In this document: positions 27,901-36,900 of the stretch, in pieces | Layout of the letters: every line of letters starts with the position of its first letter | How positions within the stretch are numbered: the first letter of the stretch is position 1 | From: Omphiscola glabra | Taxonomy: Eukaryota > Mollusca > Gastropoda > Lymnaeidae | Reading direction: 5' to 3' | Length of the DNA: 64,000 bases | NCBI GenBank assembly: GCA_964017045.1 | Contig: OZ024809.1 | Coordinates: 24,675,618-24,739,617 of the forward strand | Position numbers and translations under genes: made by a program | The notes under the pieces: generated by a model | What the model saw: only the letters and a program-made list of their open reading frames with translations | Database searches by the model: none | Told to the model about the DNA's origin: nothing

Positions 27901-30900
27901 GTTGGGGAGCGAGGGTATTTTGTCCAACACCAGAAATGTGGCACATGATTCGTCTCTAAGACTGTGCCATTTTACTTGAGACCATAATTTGTTCGGCGAA
28001 GAACGCGTTTACAAACACGTGGTGTGCTTCATCCATTTTCCTTAACCACGTGTTCCAAATATCGCTAATATTAAAACTTTGTCGGAGTCTCCTCCATAAT
28101 ATTCTATACATTTTATAAACGTACAAACTGCCTGCCGCTGTAGTTGCACCAAGGTCAATCTTGGTTCATTCTGTTAGCGAGTATTCCCTTGTTTTGAGGC
28201 TAACGTGCAATGATGGCAGTTCGGATACCTGCTGCTATCGTGCCTATCAAAGTAGGATCGACTACTGCAGTTGCTCGTTCTCTTCCGAGTCACTACACTC
28301 TGGTGTTGGCCTTTCGGTTTCCACAATGGATCTGATATAAAGAAATACATAAATATATATTTAGGACGTCGAACGCTCTTAATTTCCGATCGTTGACAGT
28401 TTAGTTTAAACCCTCACAGCAGTCCACCAAGAAAGTCAAGGAATGCCAGTCATGTCGACGGCCATTGTCTGTACTTACGGACATAAGAGACTGTGCCTTG
28501 TGTGACAAGCCGTTCTGTATGATGTGCACCTACAAGACACTTCAGCTGTATCTGCCATTGGGGACTGACCTGAAGGGGCACCTTGACATCCAGAAAATCA
28601 AATTCCATGTACTATCAGACGAGCAGGTAAGCAATGGGAGTGGGCCGCGACCCCTCGTGGGTCACCTGACAATATGCCAGGGTTCGCTCGAGAAATTAAG
28701 AAATACAGCTTTTTAAGCCATAACTTTGCAAATGTTATCAAAGGGTTCAATGGACTTAACAAGGTTTTAGAACTACTTGTTTATTGGGTGAAGTGTGTTT
28801 GTGTGTATTGAGATGTAGGCCTACACACTACACATATATGATGATGAAGATTGAATACTTTTACAGCACTTGTGTCCAAGCCATTTCAACATGCTCACAG
28901 CGCTCCGATGTCCTTAAATCTATAGACAAAAATGTCTTTAAATGTTTCTTAAATGATTTTTTTCATTTTCAATTTCCCTAAAAAATTGAGGCAAACTGTT
29001 CCATAATTTAAGCGCTATAGATTTAAAAGAGCGCAGTGTCCATCCACACTGGGAACTCTCACTAATGACTGTAATAAAGAATGAAGGTTCTTTAAAGTGC
29101 TTAGAAATCAGTTCTTTAAGGTATTCAGGTGCAGAGCCATTTATACAGCTGTACACTAGGGACATAATTTTGTGGTCAGAGCGCTCACTCACAGGAAGCC
29201 AATATATAGCCTGAAAAGGAGGGAGGGGGTGAATAAATTTCTATTGTCCTGTCATAGCAGTAATAGTTTTTGTTTGCTTGTAATATTATCCCTATGCTGC
29301 TGTAATTTTATACCCAGGCGAGCTGTAATTTTATACCCAAGGCTAGAGTCATTTTATACCCTGGCATGCTGTAATTTTATACCCTAGGCTGCTGTAATTA
29401 TATACCCTAGCCTGCTGAAATTTGTGATATTGAATGTTACAGGTTTTTGCTGAGTTTTTACACATTTTTTTCAATTGAACGATTCCAGAACGAATTTGAG
29501 GGTATTGAGGCCAGTGAGACATACAGGATCTGTGGAGATTGTGAAGACCTTGTAGGAAGGAACGCGAAAATTATAGAGTTCAACAACAAAATCGTGGAGG
29601 TGGAGCAAGAGATGTTTGATTTACAGCGACAGATAGACCACGCCCTATCGTATGTAAGTTAAACCTACCGTCAGTTGCCCTTGCCAGTAATATAGTATGT
29701 AGATTTAGGTTATAATTTTTTTTTTTTTTTTGGGAGTGGGGGGGGGGGGGGGTCATTAAGGCGCAAAGGAATACAAAGATTAGTTAAGGCGCAAAGAAAT
29801 ATGAGGATTAATTACGGATTGATAATCACCTAATTACTGTTTAATTTGGTTTAAATTAATAATTTCCCTTTGTTATGTGACATAATTTTTAAAACATATG
29901 AATTTTAATATAATGCTTTTTGTTGATTGATGATGGCTTTAATTATTTAATTTAATATGTCATATAATTGAGTGGTATTGTACTGTAATTTTCTATTGAG
30001 TTGTTCTCAATATATGATGGTAAAGAATGGTCTTGTTGTGAGTCGGTTGTGTTGTTCGTCCGTTAAATCGACAAAGACCATCAAGTTATCCAGTTAGAGG
30101 GTGGGGTGGGTTACGGTGAGTGCCAAGGTCACCTACTAGCCCAATCAGCGTTCGGAATAGTCTCTGGCACCGTGGGCAAGGGATAGTTTCCTAAGTTGAT
30201 GGTCTAAGGCTGCTTTTTCGGGCTAGTCTGTGTTTCTCAGCTGTCGCTATCCTTCTGTTTTCAGGAGAGTGAGCCCCATTCATGACAACTGATCTCAACT
30301 TGGCTATGTTCTGGGCTGTTTGCACCCATGCAATTGGGTTGATTTTGAAGACCTTTAGTGCTACTTTCAGTGTGTCTTTGTTTCGTATTCTTTGACCCCC
30401 TTGGGAGCGCTTGCGTGAGTTCACCGAAGAATAGCTGTCTAGGAAGCCGATTGTCTTCCGTACGTGCAGTGTCCTGCCCAACGGGATTGATACTGCATCA
30501 GGTTGGTGAAGATGCAGGGTAGGTTCGCTTTAGTGGGGACATCCGTTCAAGGAATTTTGTCTTGCCACCCGATGCCGAGGTGTTTCCTGAGTCAGGTTGT
30601 GTGAAAGTGATTTAGTTTCTTCGCGTGACGCTGGTAGACTGTCCACTTTTCACATCCGTAGAGCAAAGTCGAGAGAACTGCTGCGCTATATACATTGATC
30701 CTCGTTTCGCGTCTGATAGTACTCCTAGTATTACTTCCGGGGCGCTGCTCTGCAGGCGACTCGATTGCATCAGTGCATCTTTTTCAGCTTTTTTACAGTT
30801 TTTACACGTTAGATTTAATTGTGTTTCACTCAAGTACAAATTGATCTACTACGGACGATTTTCTTGTATGTTTTGTGTCATTTTCTTCGCGGGAAACAGC

Positions 30901-33900
30901 TTTAATATGGACTTCGGATATCAAAATAGTCAGTCTGGTATAAAGATGTCACTTCCGCCATTTTTGTAAACTTCTGCCATGTCAACAACAAATGGCGACC
31001 AATTCACGACTGAGAGGAAGAAAGCAGGGAAGAAGTGGAGGCATTCGTTTCAAATGCAGAAACATAGGACAGCGAGCCTTTCTTCCACATGTTGTTTTGG
31101 GAAACGTTGGATCACTACGTAACAGGATGGATGACGTGGGTTGTTTCTGTAAGGATTTCTATCAATTTCGTATGAGCTCTTTAATGTGCCTGACAGAAAC
31201 ATGGCTTAACGAAACGTTACCAGATTCAGCAGTGGCACTGGACTAATTTAACATTTTCCGTGCCGAAGGAACAACCGACAGCATCAAATCCAAAGGAAGG
31301 GGCTGCAATATATGTTAACAAAAACTACTGTAGAATCAACAACGGAATAGTGAAACGTGTAGTTTGTACACCCGACATGTAACTACCTTGCACCACTTTG
31401 CCGCCATTTTACCTACCTACGGAATTCACACAAACCTGTATCATCCTGAAAACCCGGAGATGGGGAGATGGAGTTCACGTGCGCCTAACAGGCAGCAGTG
31501 AGGCCTCTCGAACATCTAACATCGGATTTATTTTACGCGCTTCGAGCCTTTTGGGATGAAGCGTGATTTTTAAATAAACTTTATTATTATTATTATTATT
31601 ATTAAACAGGGCCAAATATTGCACTAGCTTTTATGAGTCTGTCATTTATTTCGTTATCGAGAGGGTGCTGCCCTAGTAGGTAAATTTGTTCATAGCATTT
31701 AGACTCTGTCTGCTCATGGTGATGCTGGGTTCAACGTAGGGCTTCCTGTGAGCTGGCTGAGACATCACTTCAGTTTTATGTTTTGCAGGGCTCTGAGGTG
31801 ATCTCAACGCTGTGCTGCATGTCGGCTTCTGAGGTAGCGTTGAGGGCAGAGTCATCCGCAAACAGAAACTCGTTGATGGTATAACGTTTAACCTTTGTTT
31901 TTTCTTGAAGCCTCCTAAGGTTAAAGTCTGATTAATTGGCGTGGAAGCGGATTGGCAAGCCCGTGGTGGAGTCCTTGAACACAGCAGACAGCATTGCAGT
32001 CTACATAATACTGACGAGTGTGGTAGCAAGGACACATCCCTGCTTCACACCATTTGTGACGGAATGCTTGAGATGACTGGTCCATGTTCTGGACTCGGGT
32101 CGTCATGCAGCCAACGGATGAAGTTGGTGAACTTTTCGGGGCATCCGTACTTCTTCATGATTTTCCACAGGTCATCTCTGCTGACAGTGTCAGAAAGCCT
32201 TATTCAGGTCAATAAATGTGGAATATAGGTCCGATTTTGCTCCAAAATTTCTCTTGGAGATGCCTGGTAGCAAACACCATATAGCTAGTCCCACATTTTT
32301 TACGGAAACTGCATTGACTTTCGGGTAGGATACCTAGCTCAATATGTGCATACAGGCGTTTCGGTAGGGCTCGCGCCAAGATCTTGCCTGCTACGGACCA
32401 CAGTGAAATTCTGCGGTGATTGTTACATGCCTGGCGGTTTCTTTACAGGTCGATAATCGAGGCATCTTTGAGGTCCTGTGGTACAATGTCCGTCTGCTTG
32501 TCTTTCTTGTCTGCAAAGCCCTGATCTTACCAGCTTTCCTCTCAGTTGTAACTAGATCTTGCTGCGGAGGCTCCTCGTTGCAGCTTTCTTTGCTGTTGAC
32601 ATTGGAGCAGTTGAATCGCTGAGTTGTTTTCATCAAACCAATCATTGTGTTTCCCTAAAGAGGGTCCGAGTTGCTCAGCGGCTGTGCTATACATCGTCTT
32701 ACGAAGTGTGGTCCATCCTGCATCCGCGTCCTGGTTGTCCTGACGTTTTGTAGCTTTGGTGGCCTGAGGTCGTCTCTTACGTTGGATTTTCATCTTTGAG
32801 ATGATGAGGCCGTAACCCGTGCCGCACATGGCCTTAGTCACATTCACCTCCTGCGCGTCCCTGTTTCTGACGATGCGAAAATCTATTATGTGCCAGCGTT
32901 TTGAACGGGGATGCACCCAGGAGGTTTTGCTGCTCGTAGGGAGGCTGAATGTGGTGTTATTAGAAGGCCGTGTTCAACACAGTTCTGAAGTAGCAGCAGG
33001 CCATTGCTGTTGCACTTTCTAACACTATACTTTCCCATCACTTTGCCCAAGAGGTGTAGTCACTGTCGACACTTGCATTGAAATTTTCAAAAATGATGAG
33101 TTTGTCAGCAATCGAAGTAGTGGAGATGACGGTGTTCAGGTCTTCATAAAACTTATCTATAATCTCTTCTGTGTTTGTCATGGTGGTTGCATAAGCACTG
33201 ACTATGGTGGCATTCTTCTTTCCATGGCAGAGGGGGAGTTTCATCGTCATGGGACGGTCATTGATTCCTTCTGGGGAGCTGGAGAGCTTGCTCGCAAGAG
33301 ATGTTTTGATAGTGAGACCAACGCAAGCTTCTCACCTTGCACAGAGTCGCGTCCGCTCCAAAAGAGCCAAATAGCCAGCAAGCCCTTCTATGAGTTCTCT
33401 TTTGCCCGTGAGTCTGGTTTCACTGAGGTCGGCGATGTCTTTGCTGTATCTGGCAAGCTCATGGTCAATGAGCACCGTGCATCGTTAAGGTCTGTTTGTA
33501 GTATCCCTTTCAAGCATTGTGCATATGTTCCATGAGGCAATTTTAAGTGAAATCGAGTTTGTCTTTGTATTTCGATTACAAAATTGATTCACCGCCGACC
33601 ACGGTTAGCTGGCCAGGGTATGAAGGATCAGACAATGTTTGAGGCACCTTTTCTAGCACCCTACTAATGCATGGAGGTCAGCGGGGCTATCCTGAATAGG
33701 GCTTAAACACTCAGGTGATTTCCGAACTCCACTTCCGCTCCAATCAGTTAAGCGCGACACTATAGCCGCATGTGTGCAGGCTTGCAGCTTCGACTCCCAG
33801 TGCATTACACCTGTCGCTTACCCATCGCCACACCACTTGGGGTGTGGGTACTGGATGACTGATGCCAAGATTTTCTGCATGCCTTATCTACACGCTGCAC

Positions 33901-36900
33901 GGTGCGTTGCTATACTTGCTTTCACCTCCGTTGAACCTAGATGGTCTCCTCTGCAAGATCCGTGGACGTCTAGACTTCGCATGCAGTAGGTAGGTAAACC
34001 TAATTCACCGAGGGTTTGAGACCCATCGGCTACCCTCACCTGGTTTAGCCGGCCAGTGGAAGCGGTTGCCTAGGGTATGGTCACTGTTGCATGCTAAAAG
34101 CTACGCGGAGCCACAGGTGAGGGTTGAGTGACAGGAGAGGACGAAGGCCGACGAACTGCTCCAATTCTCCCCAATACGATGTACACCCCATTATATCCCG
34201 GGATGGTTGAATTGATGTGTTCTGTGTAATCTTATTGTAGTATAATTAAAATGTTTTAATATAGTGATAATTGAGTAATTCTCAATCTAAAGTTAAGGGT
34301 TCTTTTAAATAAAGCAATTTTAGTTTGAATTTTTAAAACTTATATTTTTAGTGGTTCTTATTGTGTGTGGGTCAATAGTCATAAGGAGGTGTATTTAATA
34401 TTTTTTCTATTTTTTTTTAAACTGTCTTGATACTTTTATTTAAGTTGATTGAGTGGTTCTCAACATGGGGTTAGGGTCACTAGTCTTAAGGTGTGTATTT
34501 TAGTTGTTTTTTATAATATTTTTTAAATACATTGTCTTGTAGTTTGATAATTTTAGATACGTTTATTGAGTGCTTCTCAATTGTGGGGGGGGGGGGGGGG
34601 GGTAAGTAGTCGTAATACTCGTAAGGGGGTGTTTTTTCTTTTGCCTTCTTTAGAAATACTTGTCCTGTAGTATGATAATTTAAGATGAATTTTTATTGAG
34701 GGGTTCTCAAGCTTGGGTTAAGGGTCACAAGTCATAAGGGCGCTTGGTAGTATGCTGTTTTTTTTTAAGCTGATTGAAATATTCTCAATCTTGTGTTAGG
34801 ACTCACTGGACGTAAAAGGGGCAGGGGATTTTTTGAGGTAAAAAATATATTAAAAAATATATTTTTTAAAATTAATTGTCTTGCAGTATAATGGATTAGG
34901 TCTAATACTGATTTTTTTCTAATGAGTGGTCTTGTTATTGTATCGTTTAATTGGTATTGAATATTCTTGTAGTTTGAATTTTAAATTAGTTGTCTGGTTA
35001 TGTATTTTTTAATATTCTTGTAGGGCTATACGTTTATTTATTTTGAGTGGTTCTCACTGTGTGGGGTCATGCAGTGTATAATTTTGATGATTGATCTTGT
35101 AGTGTGTACTTCTAATTGGTGATGTTTTTAAAAATAATTTTAATAAAGTTTATTGAGTGTTTCTCATTGTGTGAGGGTCACTGTTCGGGCTGTAGTATGA
35201 TAGCTTTGATTTAAGTTGATTGACAGATTCTCAATCTTTGATTAGGTTTCACTAGTAATTAGGTGCGAATTTCTATGTCCATTGTCATTAATACTGCACA
35301 CGGCGAGTTTTGGCCGTAACAGACGGACAAACAGTCGCTATCAGGTTTCGCGCTTAAATATTTGAAAACTGATGGCCCTTGAAACTCTGTACACCAGCGG
35401 TGCACAACCTGTGTTTCGCGACCCCTTTGGGGGTCGAACGAACCTTGCACAGGGGTCGCTTTAGACCATAGGAAAACACATATACTGTACAGTTATTTAA
35501 GTTATAATGAATAAAAAAAATAATGTTGTGTTTGGGGGTCGCCACAACATGATGAACTGTATTAAAGGGTCGTGGCATTAGGAAGATTGAGAACCACTGC
35601 TGTACACGGTTTATTCCAGTTGTCTCTAATATTGCTGACCTTGTGAAAAAAAACATTGTTAACCAGCAAGAATTTGATACCAGCTCATTATATTTTGTTT
35701 GTGCCTTAATCCCCCCGCCCCCCCCCCCCCAAAAAAAAAACAACAAACAAAAAACAAATCCTAACCCTAATCTACATACTATACTACTCACACCCTCTCT
35801 TATGTAAATTAAACCTTCGGTCAGTTGGCCACTTTATCTCAAATTTAAGTTTAACTTTCGGTCAGTTTGCCACTTTATCTCAAATTTAAGTTTAACTTTC
35901 GGTCAGTTGGCCACTTTATCTCAAATTTAAGTTTAAATTTCGGTCAGTTGGACACGCCCTCTTCCGTATATTCCATATTCTACTAACAGACTTCCTCTTT
36001 TAAATACTGCGCTCCTAAATGATGATCCTTTACATCTCATTCAGTAGATAAAGGTATACAAAAAACTGCAAATACTCTAGAAAATTCATGTCGAGGAAGA
36101 ATGTAACTGAAATTGTCATAAGAACAACGCCAAAGCTGATGTGATGCATCGATCTGATAGACATCACATCACATAGTCAAAATTTGACACGATCAAATAA
36201 GAATGAAACTTGTCAAATAAACGCTGATTAATTCTCTATCACCAATCTATATTTTAAATTACTGTGAGCTTCATGCCGTTCGACTATAAACATGTTGCAA
36301 AAATATACGCAATTATACATGCTGTAAGATTAAATACTCATGCGATAAAACTATACTCTTGCTGAAATAATAGACGAATGTAGTAAAAATGTTCGAATGT
36401 TGTGATACCATACGATGATTATAATTATTCACAGGACCCACATTTTTACAGAATGCAGCGCTCTAGATCTGCCATGAGTATCAATCACATGACTGAATTA
36501 GACGACATGGTATGTACAACCCAGGGAGGGGTTATTTTTTTAATTAGACATGGAGCTCTTGGACCCAGAGCTATGAACTCAAAACAATGAAACTTACGGA
36601 CAAAAATCTAAAACTCCACGAATTAAACTAAACAAATGAAAACTCTTCAGATTTTACTAACAAAAATATAAAACTCCAAAAATTTCTCAGGAAAAGCAAA
36701 TTTTCTACGGAGGCGTTAGATAAAATAAAATTGTTGACCCTACAAAGCTAAACAAGAAATCATATATTTCAAATTCTGTTTATTTTTGTTGTATAACTAA
36801 AAGACAGGAGATTTTTGTATAACGTTAAAATCATGCAAGTGTAGAGCAAGCAATGAAACACAAACTCTGAGATTTCTGGATTTGTTTACGTTTAAGAAGT

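Larger units (their letters stand above)
30090..34205 (-). mobile_element. Decayed near-full-length LINE (endonuclease-RT type) in intron 8
   Basis: On the minus strand the parts come in LINE order. The endonuclease start is at about 33535-33230. A segment DKFYEDLNTVISTTSIADK and then FNASVDSDYTSWAK follows (33200-33040). Next come HPRSKRWHIIDFRIVRNRD and VTKAMCGTGYGLIISKMK (32916-32780). The RT catalytic box is in the frame TINEFLFADDSAL (31851-31862). The tail carries LKVALKVFKINPIAWVQTAQ and a basic end (30481-30191). Stops and frameshifts occur throughout. The 5' part (33540-34205) has no recognisable ORF. An unrelated LINE-derived piece was inserted at about 30755-31604. Confidence 0.85.

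Noticed and set aside
30625..30969. Plus-strand ORF of 114 codons
   Set aside because: It runs across the joint between the larger LINE (opposite strand) and the inserted LINE piece.
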